Shown: positions 11,485 through 23,860, counted from the stretch's first letter. The stretch is 64,000 nt of DNA from Pogostemon cablin (GCA_023678885.1 CM042982.1:10044001-10108000), one strand, 5' to 3'. A program made the numbers and translations. The notes: generated from the sequence alone by a model not told the origin.

Positions 11485-11760
11485 GGCAAAACTTGTGTGC
11501 ACCCGGGCACACGGGGCACACTCCGTGGGCCTTTAGAATTTTGTGTTAAATTATATACCCTTTAGTATAAAGATGTGTACCCTTTATTTTCTGAAGAAAA
11601 ATAAAAAAATATTAATGAAAAGTATATACCCTTTAGAACAAAATGATGTACCCTTATTAATTAAAGTGTAAACCCTTTAGAACAAAATAATGTACCTTTA
11701 TCCATAATACTAAATTCTAAAGGCGCACGGCGTGCTACCGGGCGCACGCAAGCCTCACTC
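11485..11760. mobile_element. Mutator-type MITE with exact 9-bp target duplication
   Basis: TTTTTATTA occurs immediately before (11476-11484) and after (11761-11769) a 276-bp element. Its ends are GGCAAAACTTGTGTGCACCCGG and, read inward from the right, GAGTGAGGCTTGCGTGCGCC. Sister copies of the surrounding repeat at 10850 and 11960 lack it. It shares its left-end signature and the TACCCTTTAGAAC-type interior with the element at 4143. Confidence 0.85.
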
Positions 11761-12401
11761 TTTTTATTATCTAAAAATACTACATTACTCTTAAAAAATC
11801 AATAAAGCTGGTAAAAAAATAAATTTTCTTAAACTTCATATCTATAGTAACTATGGAGGTATTTTGGGCCGAAGGGGTAAAAAAAATCATCAACCCTAAA
11901 AGTATATCTAATTACAAATTTATCACTCTCACCCAACACATATAATATACTTTATAATTTACTCCATTTATTACCTAAAAATATTAGGTTATCCTAAAAA
12001 GTCAATAAAATTTATAAAAAATAAATTTTTTAAACTCCATATTTACAGTAATTATGAAGGTATTCTTAGGATAAAAGGGAACAAATTATATTTTCTAGCA
12101 TAAATAATGATTTAATATATTAACTAAATATATTTAATAATTTTAAATAAATTATACTATATTTGAAACATTTAAAATGAAAAAAAAAAAAGAAAAAAGA
12201 AAGCAGTACACTATATGGTGCGAAAGTAATGTAATATTAAAAAATTAGAAAGGAAATTAATAATAATATCATCTTTCACCATAAATGATAACAATAAGTG
12301 AAATACATAAATTTGTCAAATACTTTTGTGACATCTTTTCACGAAATTTTGTGAAACAGATAAGAAGTTATATTTGATCGATGAAAAGTATTTAATTAAT
12401 T

Positions 12402-12657
12402 ATTTTTATCTGTTCTGTATAAATATTTACGTTTGTTTTTTCCACGGAGATTAAGGAATATAATATTTTAATATATATTGAGGTGAAAAAAATAATATTT
12501 TAATATATATGAGTAGTTGTATTTGTGTAGTATTGTGGTTCATGCATAGAGATATTTAAATGTTTTGTGTAAGTCCCACTTACTAAAGGAAATGCAAATC
12601 TTTTTATGGGACGTCCAAAATGAAAATGCGTAAACGTTTTTACGGGACGAAGTGAGT
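12402..12657. mobile_element. Diverged Stowaway MITE
   Basis: The right end is GGGACGAAGTGAG followed by TA. The left end TCTGTTCTGTATAAATATTTACG is worn but pairs with AAACGTTTTTACGGGAC. The interior contains the family words GGAGATTAAGGAATAT and GAGTAGTTGTATTTG. Confidence 0.62.
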
Positions 12658-12779
12658 ATATTTTTATGAATAATTCATAATTTAATAAATAATAATAATA
12701 TTTTTTAATAAGAAGTAATAACATTTAAAAAAATTAAATGGTACCTAATAAAAAAATCTAAATTGTCTCACACTTCACC

Positions 12780-13140
12780 TAAATTTTTTTTTTGTTTTAC
12801 CAACAAAATATTCCGTTGTAAAACCTGAATTTCATTATTAAATTAGTTTACCAACGGGTTAACAATGAAATTTGTTGGTAATTTTCTATGGATAAGGTGG
12901 TGGTTGATAAATTTTTAGGAACGAAAATTCAATTATATTGGTAATTCATTGCTAATAATTCTGTTGGCAATTTATATAATGGTTCCTTTGGTAAATAGCA
13001 ACAAATTTTATACCATTGGTAAAAATATAAGAGTAATAAATTCATTGATGTTCTGTTGATAAAGGAAAAAAATGTAATTTTTGTTTCAATTTATTAATAA
13101 TTACTAATAAATTGAATTTCGTTGTAATTTTTTTTTTCTT
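12780..13140. repeat. Degenerate TTGTTGGTAA / CCGTTGGTAA repeat block
   Basis: Short words around ACCAACAAAAT, TTTGTTGGTAA, CCATTGGTAA and TCTGTTGGCAA recur many times in both orientations. Dense subterminal repeats of this type occur in CACTA-type DNA transposons, but the CACTA termini were not found, so the class is uncertain. Confidence 0.4.
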
Positions 13141-13299
13141 GTATAAATTTCCATATCGTTTCACTTAACTCTTAGTTGTCTTATATAGTATTAGTACGGA
13201 CATCTTATTATACGAAAGACAAAGACTTGTGAGAGAACGTCTATGATAAACACGGATTTTACATGTTTATATAGGTCGTTCCATAGTTGATTATTACAT

Positions 13300-14830
13300 A
13301 ATTTTATTTATTGTGTGGAGTTATATGCTTAATTGTTAAATATTAGAACTTCACGGGTATTTTGGAGTTATTGCAGATTTTAGGTCTAATTGAAGAATAA
13401 AAGAAGAATTGATGAAGTTAGGAAGCCATGAAGATAATGAATTAATGAAGCAATGGACACACATGATATGCAGTAGGTGTTCGTGGCCAGTTGTATGTGT
13501 TAGACCAAGTTGATGGCTCGTTTGGTCTAACGAAAGCTTCATTTGGGTGAACGGAAACGTCGTTTGGTCTATCCAAACCATTGTTTGGTCGAACCATTCT
13601 TGTGTTGGACCGAGTTGAATGCTAATTTTCATGCCGTGAGTTCCAGCAAAAATCGACGATCATCAGGTCGAGTTGGCCATGTTATTTGGTCGAGTTGATC
13701 ATCAACTCGACCAAATCATCACTTTGTTAGACCAAACCAAATCATCGTTTGGTCGGATCATCCATTAGTTTGGTCGAGTTAATGAGGATTTTAATGCGTG
13801 AGATTTATTCTTCATTAAACTTGCTCTCCAAGCCCTAGCCCATTAAGTCACTCTTCCACGGGATCTCAACTCCTCTAAATATCCAATTAAATCAGAATAG
13901 AGGGATCATCGAGTCATTCATTGAGTCATCCACGAAATCAGTCCAGAGTCAGTCCGCGTCCAAAGAACGTCGTGGAGTCATGAAGGCAAAAGTGTAGAGA
14001 CGAGACGACGCTTATTTATTCATCCGGTTTAATCAGTTTATTTAATTTCATGTTGAATTTAGATCTATTTTATTTCTTTATTTTCTTTATGGAAGCTTAA
14101 ACTTCCAAATTCTAGGGTTGCACAAGTAGTTTGGTTTTGGATTGTTTTGGTGCGTGAACCCTTTATTTAATTCAAACACTTTATTTCTTTTATATGTGTG
14201 ATTTCTCTATATGATTAATTGTTTCACAACCAATTACTCATATCTGTTTATTAAACCAAGAAACAAAAGTTGAGGATTAATATTGATCACTTCACACATA
14301 TAACACATCTAGTAGTCATATCATTATTGTGAGACAAAAGGTGTGAGAGAATTCAATCCGCTAAATCTGTTGGGAGTTAATTGATGTGATATTTACGTTA
14401 TTGTTATATTCATTGATTGATCTACTTGTGATTAGATTCTAAAGAATTAATTACATAAATTCCAGATTGTTTTAGGAAATTATGTTATAATTGAATTAAA
14501 AAATTCCACCCACTGCATGACGAACCAAGTGAAAATGTAATACCTAGAATTGTTTTTATTATTTTTATTTTCGTCCAATTCATAGTCTGCATTTGTTCAC
14601 TCCAGTCATTGCACATTTATTATTTTATTTTATTGTTTATTTAATTCTCAAACATCCTAATATTTTCCTTATTCTTGGACAAATGTTTAATTAATTAGAT
14701 TTTAATTCATTCCCTGTGGATTTGATACCTTGCCTATCTGCTTTGCTACATACGTCTCGTACACTTGCGGAATATAGTGTTGCTTTGCATGTTAGTAAGT
14801 GTTTATAATTTGTGTTGCAAATATATGCTA
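13300..14830 (+). mobile_element. Probable Ty3/gypsy-derived LTR/leader sequence
   Basis: There is no coding frame. Near 14711 the words TCCCTGTGGATTTGATACC, followed by GCTACATACG and ACACTTGCGG, match the style of the conserved 3-prime LTR/leader region of plant Tat/Athila-type gypsy elements. Upstream, 13490-13780 holds repeats of TTTGGTCGAGTT and TTTGGTCTAAC. LTR boundaries and a primer site were not identified, so solo LTR versus truncated element is open. Confidence 0.4.
13684..13716. repeat. Perfect 16-bp palindrome with one-base spacer
   Basis: ATTTGGTCGAGTTGAT at 13684-13699 and its exact reverse complement at 13701-13716 are separated by a single C. It sits within a cluster of TTTGGTCGAGTT repeats, so it may simply be two repeat copies in opposite orientation. 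Confidence 0.8.
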
Positions 14831-15045
14831 TCAGTCTCACGTAAGCCCTTACGTATCGCTATAAAATATTATTACTTTCGCTTATAAAATGTTATCACTT
14901 TTTATTTATATTATAAATTGCTCATAAAATAGTTCACTGCATCATTGTCACTTTTTATCGATTGAGTATCACTTTTCGTTAATGATGTTATCACTTTTTC
15001 TCCGTATCACATAAGGAATTATGTGAAACGATCTTACCCTTTACA
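14830..15045. mobile_element. Mutator-type MITE relic (ACTTTTTATCGATTGAGTATC family)
   Basis: GTCTCACGTAAGCCCTTACG, GCTATAAAATATTATTACTTTC, AAAATAGTTCACTGCATCATTG and TTATCACTTTTTCTCCGT follow in the same order as in the complete copy at 46184-46410. The left terminus is missing and the right end is CTTACCC near 15043. Confidence 0.65.
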
Positions 15046-15690
15046 AAAATAGAGTAATAATCACCAATATAAGAATTACAAGGTCAACTAACAATTAAAA
15101 ATACTCTCACACTCCTATTTCAATTTTTACATATTTCTAATTTGAGCGTCCCACTTCAATCTTTACCTTTCCTTTTGGTACACGTGATCCACTAAAAACA
15201 ATTAATATATTACCAAGGACTGACATACAACACTAATAAAGATACTTGCAATTGCAAACGTAAGCATTAAAATGGGAAGCAGAGATTACTCTGAATTATT
15301 TTGAATGATAACATTATTTAAACTATTTAATCAACATTTCGTTAATCTTTATAATAATTTATATTTCCTATATCAATTTATGTGAAATTCTGTTTTTAAA
15401 TGAGTTATTTTTGTCCAAATATAATCTTACACTTAATTGATATTTAATTCAACAATTTAAATACAAGCAACGGGGGTTTTCTTGTGATTAAGAAATTAGT
15501 ATTGAGTAAAAACTGCACAAAATAAAGGAGAAATATCAATCATTTAGGCCTAATGCCCTTTTCCTTTATGCCATATATATTATAACTTGTGTTTCACCTT
15601 TCCACTGATATCAACTTCACAATTATAATCCTCAAGCTATTATTAATTATAAAAACAAAATTTGGTGATCAGTTTCTAATCCTAAAGTCA
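15046..15690. other. Intergenic sequence with a partial Stowaway
   Basis: 15110-15215 matches the left half of the Stowaway subfamily seen at 15830-16074 (TTTCAATTTTTACATATTTC, GAGCGTCCCACTTCAATC, AAAACAATTAATAT). The right half is absent. The remainder shows no feature. Confidence 0.45.
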
Positions 15691-16168
15691 AAGAGTTGTA
15701 TGAAATTGTTTTACGAAGGAAACGAATAAAAAATGATAATATATTCAATGAAAAATTATAATCAATTAATAAAAATGATGATAGTAAAGTGAACTATTTT
15801 ATAAACAATTTATACTATATCCCATCTGTTCCATTTCAATCTTTATATATTTTCAATTTGGGCGTCCCATTTCAATCTTTACATTTATCTTTTTAGTAAA
15901 TGAAGTCCACACAAATTAATTATTTATCTCTATATGGGCTTACACATCACACTAATACACCTACTCGCTTTACATTAAAATATTACTTCTATCACCCCAT
16001 TACACATTAAAATACTACATTATTTAATCTATGTGCAAAAAACAAACATAAAGTTTGAAACTTGACAAAGGGAGTACATGAAAAGTGATAATATTTTTAA
16101 TAAAAAAAATGATAACTAATTACGAAAGTGTAAAATGATTTTAAGTTAAGACGATCTCATCCAAGACT
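15690..16168. mobile_element. Mutator-type MITE relic interrupted by a Stowaway
   Basis: 15690-15829 and 16077-16168 together carry the reverse-oriented words of the 46184-46410 family: AAAAATGATAATA, GTGAACTATTTTATAAACAAT, AAAAGTGATAATATT, and the terminal GACGATCTCAT. The Stowaway at 15830-16074 separates the halves. The outer ends are approximate. Confidence 0.6.
15830..16074. mobile_element. Stowaway MITE nested in a Mutator-type MITE
   Basis: The left end is TCCCATCTGTTCC and the right end GACAAAGGGAG, with TA flanks. The arms include TTTCAATCTTTA and TAAAGTTTGAAA, and the interior has TAATCTATGTGCAAAAAACAAAC. It interrupts a sequence that is continuous in sister copies. Confidence 0.8.
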
Positions 16169-16574
16169 GCTTCAATCCTGAAAAGGGGCGATCTTAATGA
16201 AATAGTTATATGTGAGACCAGTCAGCTCATTATTAAATTATGATTATTGTATAAATAAAATACGTCATTGCATGGTTTAAGTATGATTTTTTTAAGTATC
16301 ATGAATGATGCGTTAAAGTATGATTTTTTTTGTGTTATAGTATGATTCACTTATTCGATAATTATATGTTAATGAAATAGTATTACCTCTGTTCGAATGA
16401 TCTTTCCACTTTTAATGTATTTACGAAATTTAAGAAAAAAATATAGTTTGATCAATATTTTTACTTTTGAATGTAATGTTGTATTTTTAATTAATAATAT
16501 ATGATAAAGTAAACTATACTCCAAATAAAAGTGGCATTTGATGAAAATAGGGGTTTACTTGGGACATAGCAGTA

Positions 16575-16736
16575 CTCCCTCTATATGTTGGCAAAGTTTT
16601 TTTTTTTTTTTTACATTTTGTGCGCGTACCAAATATATACATTTCTCTTTATGGAATCGACACACTTAATAATAAAAAATAATAATTCTTAATTTACGTA
16701 TAAAAAACAGACGTGTATTCATTTTATTGGAGAAAG
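16575..16736. mobile_element. Short diverged Stowaway MITE
   Basis: It starts CTCCCTCTATATGTTGGC after TA and ends TATTGGAGAAAG before TA. The inner word TTAATTTACGTATAAAAAAC fits the family right end. Confidence 0.6.
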
Positions 16737-17320
16737 TATATTGTAGTGAGTAATTGATATTCCCTCGTGATCTTACTATTATGTGACCAAAAGCTAGACC
16801 CAACTTTTCAGTTTAAAAAAGTGATTGCATTTAGTCTTATAATGTTGGAGCAGTCAAGTGAAAATATAGATTATATAAGCAACGTTTAATGACCAAATAA
16901 GTAATCAATAATATAGTGGTGATAATAATTTACAAGTAACCTCTAAAAAATATAAATTAATTATGTTGGGTGATGTGTATTGTGTATTAGTAAACATTTA
17001 GTAAGTTTTAATTAAATAGTCTAATTAAATAGTCTAATTAAAGAACGGCGCAGGAGGATGCTTAATAATTAAAAAGAAGAAGTAAACCATTAAAATAAGC
17101 AAATTTCTAGAAAGAGGGAACAATAAAATTCAAAAGTCACAATGATGTCTTTAGTTGACCACAGGCATTCCAGGAGTAATTTATTGAAAGATTGGACTTT
17201 AGACATTTTTTCTTAAAATGAAAAAAAAAAAATCATGAGCACAAAAAAAATCATGTAACCTTAGATGGATGGAGAGGTAAATTGCAAAATATATTTGGAG
17301 TATATTTACTCTTTAATATA
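16737..17320. other. AT-rich intergenic sequence, no feature recognised
   Basis: There is a short exact direct repeat of AATTAAATAGTCT near 17012-17040, otherwise nothing beyond simple A/T tracts. Confidence 0.45.
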
Positions 17321-17613
17321 AAATTTCTTTCATCCTGGGTATTTTTTTCCATTTATATGTATATGGAAATTAAGATATTTTATTTTTTTAATATATAATG
17401 TAAGAGAAAGTAGAGATAAATTAGTAATTTAAAAAGAAAAAGTGAATAAAGTTATTTGGAATGATGAATAAAGTGTAAAAAAATAATTAAAGTTGTTGAG
17501 ATTGTAAAAAGTAGGTAATAAAATATTATGTATTTTTGCCAAAAATGGAATAGGTAAAAATACGTGGGACACTCCAAAATGAAAAGTGTGTAAAAATACG
17601 TGGGACGAGGGAG
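17321..17613. mobile_element. Stowaway MITE, uninterrupted reference copy
   Basis: It ends ACGTGGGACGAGGGAG before TA at 17614-17615. The left end is worn (TTTCATCCTGGG). The interior reads GTAAAAAGTAGGTAATAAAATA, continuous across the point where the copy at 6301-6795 carries a nested element. Confidence 0.75.
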
Positions 17614-17899
17614 TAACTACATTTGTAAAGAATCATACTCCGTATCTATATAAAGACAAGATTAAGTACAAGAAACACTCCAAAACATATTATTTTGAGA
17701 TAAAGAAAAAAGATATATAATTCATTCTTTGTTTTATATTTATTTATCATAAATATTGAGAAAAATGACATTTCTAACTAATTTTATTATTATTTTTGGA
17801 TAGTTTGATTTTTTTAATAATATAAAATAAGTTGCATTTTAGATGAAGATGACACTTTTTTAAAATTATTTTATTTTATAACGTTAAAATGTTAAGTGA

Positions 17900-18123
17900 T
17901 GTTGATGTGGAGAATGAATTGCTTAATCTTTTTACAATGATACAAGAGATTAAATAGCAGTACAATCTGATAAATACAGAAAGTAGAATATCCTATAATA
18001 CAAAGAAATAATCAAGATGGATCCCATGATTCCAGGTGATGATTTCGATTGATATAACGTTATTTTAATCAAGATCCCATGATTCAAGGTGATGAATTCT
18101 GATTGATCTATCCTTCCTTATTA
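17900..18123 (-). repeat. 3-prime LTR of the copia element
   Basis: 224 bp, starting TGTTGATGTGG and ending CCTTCCTTATTA on the plus strand. It aligns without gaps to 22292-22515. Confidence 0.9.
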
Positions 18124-21100
18124 TCCTCCTTCAAGCAAGACCTGGGACGAGAAACCATGCGAAGCTTGTGCCTAAAAAATTCAAATAACGGTCGAGCTAG
18201 GCTTTTAGTAAAGACATCCGCAATTTGAAAATCAGAGTTAACAAATTTTGTAAGTAACTTTCCGGATGAAATGAGCTCACGAATGAAGTGATAGTCAATG
18301 TCAATGTGTATAGCACGTTTGTGAGCTATATGATTTTGGCTAAGAAAAATTGCACTATTGTTATCGCAAAGAAGAAGTGGTGTACTATTAAGTGGTACTC
18401 GCAATCTTTAAGCAAGAGAGTTATGCCGACGATTTCAGAAGCAGTATTAGCTAGAGCTAGATATTCAGATTCGCAACTTGATCGAGCAATAGTGGATTGC
18501 TTCTTTATACTCCATGAGACTAAATTTCCACCAAGGAAAATAGAATATCCATAAGTGGAGCAACGTGTATTTGGGCAACGAGCCCAATTTGCATCTGAGT
18601 AGCCAAAAAGAATGAAGGACGAACCACGAGTGAAGGACATACCAAGATTTAAGGTGACTTTAATGTAATGAAGAATTCTTTTTACCGCCGCAAAATGTTC
18701 TGTTGTAGGAGATTGCAAGAACTGACTCACATGGTTGACTACATATGAAATGTCTGGACGTGTAATAGTTAGATATTGTAAGGCTCCAACCAAAGAGCGA
18801 TAGTGTGTCGGATCCGAATAGGGAAAGCTATTTGTAGTGAGCACTTGTCCAGCTGCTAAAGGTGTAGAGATGAGTTTGGATTCTTCCATCTGAGCTCGAG
18901 TTAATAAATCATAAGCGTACTGGTTTGACTTAAGAACAATCCATCAGTAGTGTGTTCAATCTCGAGACCCAAGAAAAATTTAACCGTCCAAAATCTTTTA
19001 TTGCAAACTCCTTGTGAAATCTGGAAATAAAATTAGAGATCAAAGTATTGTCATTTTCAGTTATTATAATATCTTCAACATAAACTAATAAATATAATAA
19101 GGAAGAACCACAAGCTAAAATAAACAGCGACGTGTCTACCCGACTCCGTAGAAAACCAAGACCAACAAGAAAGTCACTAAATCATTGATACCACGCTCGA
19201 GGAGCTTGTTTCAAGCCATAAAGTGCTTTCTTAAATTGGCAAACATGGTTAGGAAAATGAGGATCAATAACTCTCGGAGGTTGTTCCATGTAAACTGGTT
19301 TAGATAAGACCCCATTCAAGAAGGCATTCTTGACATCCAATTGATGAAGATCCCATTTGTTCATAACTGCGAGGGTCAAAACCACCCTTACTGTGGTGGC
19401 TTTGACAACAGGACTAAAAGTGCGGGAGTAATTGAAACTGGGAAGTTGACTGAACCCTTGAGCTACTAAGTGTGCTTTAAGACGATCAATAGACCCATCC
19501 GACAGAAACTTGGTGTGAAACACCCATTTTGAGCCGATAATGTTTACTCCTAATGGCCACGGCACAAGCTCCCATGTATTATTTTGTGCAAGAGCTCTCA
19601 TTTCTTCATCCATAGCAGCCATCTAGTGAGGGTGTCTAGCAGTAAATTTGAATCCACGGGTTCGTTTGAAGCGACAAGAGCATGTATGAGTGAGGTTGAG
19701 GAAATATCCGTAATGTGCCTTGGTTTAAATATGCAAGCCTTTCCTCGTATTATCATTGAATGGGTAGGAGCAAGTGGCAGATGAAGTGCATTAGATGGGG
19801 CTAGAGATGGTGTAGCAAGTGGAGATTGTGGAGGATCTGGCACTACACGTGGCTTAGGGACCAAGTTTTGGTCTATTGAAAATAACATGGATGTTTATGA
19901 GTCGACGTTCGAAGTAGAACAAACTCGACATGGACTGGAAATAGTGGGCGACTTGTCTTCAAGAGAAGAAGATTCTTGTGACTGTGGATCAATAAAATAA
20001 GAAACATTTAAGTTAGAAATGCAAGAATGTGTTGTTTGTCCAGAATAAGGATAAACCAGTTCATCAAACTTTGCATGGCGAGTGATATAAACACGTTAAG
20101 TTGTAGGATTAAGACGATGGAAGCCTTTGTGTTGTACACTATAGCCGATGAAAATGAAGGGTTTGCTCCGAACAGAAAATTTATTTGCTGCATAATCTCG
20201 TAGACAAGGAAAGACCCTGCAACCAAAAGGGTAAAAGTGTGCAAAATTCAGAAGCTTATGAAACAATATTTCAAATGGAGATGCCCCTTTTAACACAGAT
20301 GATGGCAACCTGTTTATGATATAAATAGCAGTAGTAAAAGCTTCTACCCATAAGTATGAAGGAACATGAGCGTTGAACATTATTGCCAAGCTGGTTTCGG
20401 TAATGTGGCGGTGTTTCTGTTCGGCCCGACTATTTTGTAACGGAGTATATGGGCATGACATTATGTGATGAATTCCTTTTGAAATAAAAAATTCTCGAAC
20501 ACGATTATTAGTAAATTCAGTTTCACCATCACTTTGAAAAGTTTTTATTTTGCATGCAAATTGAGTTTCTACCAAATTTGTAAAAGACACAAGATTTGCA
20601 AAAAAATTCGATTTGTTAATGAAAGGATATAACCAAGCAAATCTAGAATAATCGTCAATGAACACTATATAATAACGAAAACTAGAGCGAGCAGTTATAG
20701 GTTCAGGACCCCAAAGATCACAATGAATTAATTCAAGTACGCTGTTTGCACGTTTTTCATTTATTGTAAAAGGTAGTCCCGCACTTTAAGCAAGTTGACA
20801 AGGGGTACATATTGAAGGTTTTGGCAGAAGAGATGTGACTTTCAAATAGCCTAATTTATTTAATAAAGAAACAACGTCAAATGAGACGTGACCTAATCTA
20901 GCATGCCATAGTTCAAATGAAGCACATGAAACATCATTTTTCAAATCAGCAATGAGTAGAGGATGAGCACGTTCCAACACGTATAACCCATTTTCACGTT
21001 GGCATTTTGCAAAGATTTTCTTTGTGTGGCTATTCTGAATAACAAAAAAACTTGTCAGTGAATAAAACATCAAGAGGAAAATCAGAAGTACGTTTACTGA

Positions 21101-22222
21101 TTGAAAACAATTTTTTTGTTAGATTTGGCACAACAAGAACATCCAATAATTTTATGTCTTTTGAAATATGTGACGTGCCAATTTTAGATATAGGTAAATT
21201 TGCACCATTACCGACGATGACACAATCTCTACCAGAGTAAGCTTGAGAGGTGTCTAAAGAAGAAGTTGTGGGAATCATATGGGTAGAGGCGTCTGTGTCC
21301 AAACACCAATCAGACACAACATTTGGAGATACATTGCAATTTACGGAGAACATCAGCTAAGTTGGCCATCACATTATTTGGACCACGGACATAACATTGG
21401 TCGCAGGAATCGGCATAGTGGCCTTCTGCGCGACATATTTGACAGTGAGGAATACGGTGTTGACCACCACGCCCTCTACCATGATGCCTTTGGAAATTTA
21501 TATTTCGATTCAAGTGAAACTGACTCATGTTTTGATTCCACCAGATTTGTGCTGATTTTGTCCATAGAATGCAACATTTGAGGAACCTGTGGAATCAAGA
21601 GAATCCTGAAAGAGAGAAAAACTTTCAGCTTTTGATAGTAAGTCACGAAACGTGGGTAAAGGAGTGAGGGCCATTTGGGCAGCAGAGAAACTAGAGAACG
21701 TAGAACCAAGGCCTCGAATGAACCAATGTGCCTTGTCCGTGTCGTCCACAGGTTTTCCAATGGCAGCAAGTTAGTAACATAAGTATTTAAATTGACGATC
21801 GTAATCCGTGACAGAACGGGAACCTTTCTTCATGAGCTGTAAGTCGTCTTTCAGACATAGCTTGCGGGATTTGGAACTGTGGCTAAAAGCTGTTTCAAGC
21901 GCTAGCCATACTCCTCGAGACGTTAGCAACCGAGAGTTTCGGCTAATGATTCCTCAGTGAGAGAAGAAAGAAGGAGGCTGAGCAGATTTTGGTCATTCAT
22001 TCGCCATTCTGCATATGCCAAATTTGGAGTGGAGGTGCCACCATTTGTGACGACGGTGATTGGTGGGGCTGGTTTCGAACCGTCAATATAGCCTAAAAGA
22101 TTTTGGCTAGATAAAAGTAGTATCACTTAACTTCTCCACAAGAGATAATTAGTAAATGATAACTTAACAGTTATCATATGAATGAGAGTAGCATAAGGGA
22201 GAACATCATTTTGCTGCGCCAT
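18108..22222 (-). pseudogene. Copia gag-pol, multiply broken
   Basis: The likely start is the ATG at 22222 (MAQQNDVLPYATL). Gag continues to about 21310 in several frames and ends with a zinc knuckle, CQICRAEGHYADSC. The protease motif reads LDTDAS instead of the family LDTGAS. The pre-integrase block has ELWHARLGHVS. Integrase (20665-20096) keeps its acidic triad in IDDYSRF, QSDGETEF and the Glu of RAEQKH. Reverse transcriptase (19622 leftwards) has LDVKNAFLNG and KKALYGLKQAPRAWY; its catalytic YVDD reads YVED near 19070. RNase H (18889-18108) includes YSDANWA and SSCESEYLA and is split by a frameshift. It cannot make a working polyprotein. Confidence 0.9.
18124..18137 (-). other. Candidate polypurine tract of the copia element
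   Basis: Read on the minus strand, CTTGAAGGAGGA directly precedes the 3-prime LTR, the normal place for the plus-strand primer of reverse transcription. Confidence 0.6.
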
Positions 22223-22278
22223 TAAAATTTTTAAAGAAGAGAAAATATGGCGAATGTGAAATGGGTTTTCAAACCACC

Positions 22279-22291
22279 CTGGCTGATACCA
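22279..22291 (-). other. Primer-binding site for initiator Met tRNA
   Basis: Read on the minus strand, the sequence abutting the 5-prime LTR is TGGTATCAGCCAG. TGGTATCAG is the usual complement of the 3-prime end of plant initiator Met tRNA used by copia elements. Confidence 0.85.
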
Positions 22292-22515
22292 TGTAGAAGT
22301 GGAGAGTGAATTGTTTAATCTTATTACAATGATATAAGAGATTAAATAGCAGTACAATTTGATAAATACAGAAAGTAGAATATCCTATAATACAAAGAAA
22401 TAATCAAGATGGATCTCATGATTCCAGGTGATGATTTCGATTGATATAACGTTCCTTTAATCAAGATCCCTTGATTCCAGGTGATGAATTCTGATTGATC
22501 TATCCTTCCTTATTA
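22292..22515 (-). repeat. 5-prime LTR of the copia element
   Basis: 224 bp, starting TGTAGAAGTGG and ending CCTTCCTTATTA on the plus strand. It pairs with the LTR at 17900-18123. Confidence 0.9.
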
Positions 22516-23147
22516 AATGATATTAGAGATGCAATTTTTAGGAAGTGTAAATTATAATATGGAATGGAAGAGTGCTAAGTATTTTTTTCCCTTAGAATTC
22601 TTCTAAACAATTTAATAATTTTTAGTTTTCATTTACTTCTGTATTTTGAATTTGTATTTAATGAATTTCATACGAAATTGAATCAGAAAGTGCCATCATT
22701 TTACATGACAATTATTTTTTTTAACCATAAATTGTACATCAATCACGATTTTGTGTGATGATGTTACTAGATACAAATGATTCAATACTTTTGTCTTCAA
22801 ATTAAGTACTCTAGTAAAAGGGCTGAAACTTAGGAGCTTACTTAGAATAGCATTGAAAAGTTATAAAATGATTAAATAAAAAAATAACACTAAAATTTTG
22901 GATTTTGTAGTAAATATTTACGAGCCGGATAAGAAAGAATTGTGCACGCACTTGAACTTTATAATTATTGATAAGTGCAAGAAGATAATTAATGTGGAAC
23001 GATCTAGAAACTATATAATACCAATTACATAGATAAATTTTATTTTATTTTATAAATAAATAATACAGTATTAAAATTTAGAGAGATGAAATCATCATGA
23101 GAATTAAGATTTAAAAATATAAAAACTTGTTTACATGCATGCAAATT

Positions 23148-23198
<51 letters not shown>

Positions 23199-23860
23199 TT
23201 CTTGTGGTGTGTAAATTATAAGTTTGATAAACTTTATAGAAAAGCAATGACCAAAATACAATTGGGAGACTATTTATAATTAAATATCTTGAAACGAAAG
23301 ATAAGAGGAAAGAAGTCCCATTGTCCCACAACGTACTTAAGTTGTAATATTAACATCATTCTACCTAAATGTTTCGTCTAAAGCAATATATTTCGTCTAT
23401 TTTCAGAAACTCATGTCAAACTCAATGCATTTGTCTGCAAAATCTAAATTTTCAAACTTTTTTGAAGAGAGATATTTGCATGTAATTGATTGTATTTATG
23501 TTGGTCTTGAATTTTCTAAATAATGATAATCTATGTTTGTCTTAGGTTTTAGTATACATGGTAGACTTTAACGGTCAAATATGTCAAATATTGATAAGTA
23601 ATGTTTTTTTTAATTAGATCATACCGACCTGTTCAATCGAAAATCAATCTGAAAACAACTACTTTGGAAATAGAGTTAAACCAGTTCAAATAAGGAAAAC
23701 CAAACGTACAAATTGAACTGTCGGTTATATATTTTTTTTCAATGCTGTGTTGCCTAAATACAGTTGTCGTTCTGAGGATTTTTTGCAGTACTTCTAAGTT
23801 CCAAGACACATATTACTTTCTCTCTCTTGAAAATATTGTTATCAAAATCAGTGATTAGAA
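22516..23860. other. AT-rich intergenic sequence
   Basis: No gene is supported. A TA microsatellite sits at 23151-23193. Reading frames crossing it are low-complexity artefacts. Confidence 0.5.
23151..23193. repeat. TA microsatellite
   Basis: About 21 uninterrupted TA units. Confidence 0.95.

Larger units (their letters stand above)
10740..12185. repeat. Three-copy segmental repeat with insertions
   Basis: Blocks containing AAAGTACATCTAATT, then CACATAAT, then TTATTACCTAAAAAATACTA, then AAATTTTCTTAAA recur starting near 10771, 11406 and 11888. A further shared word, AATTATATTTTCTAGCATAA, occurs at 11295 and 12085. Copy 1 is interrupted by the GC-richer block 10930-11290, and copy 2 by the Mutator-type MITE 11485-11760. 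The parent element is unknown; there is no coding evidence. Confidence 0.6.
17900..22515 (-). mobile_element. Ty1/copia LTR retrotransposon, complete but inactive
   Basis: Two 224-bp LTRs (17900-18123 and 22292-22515) flank a minus-strand gag-pol region in copia order: gag, protease, integrase, reverse transcriptase, RNase H. The initiator-Met primer site lies just inside the right LTR. Flanking pentamers AGTGA (left) and AATGA (right) are a likely worn target duplication. By hand count the LTRs differ at about 12 of 224 positions. The internal region has several frameshifts and active-site substitutions. Confidence 0.93.
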
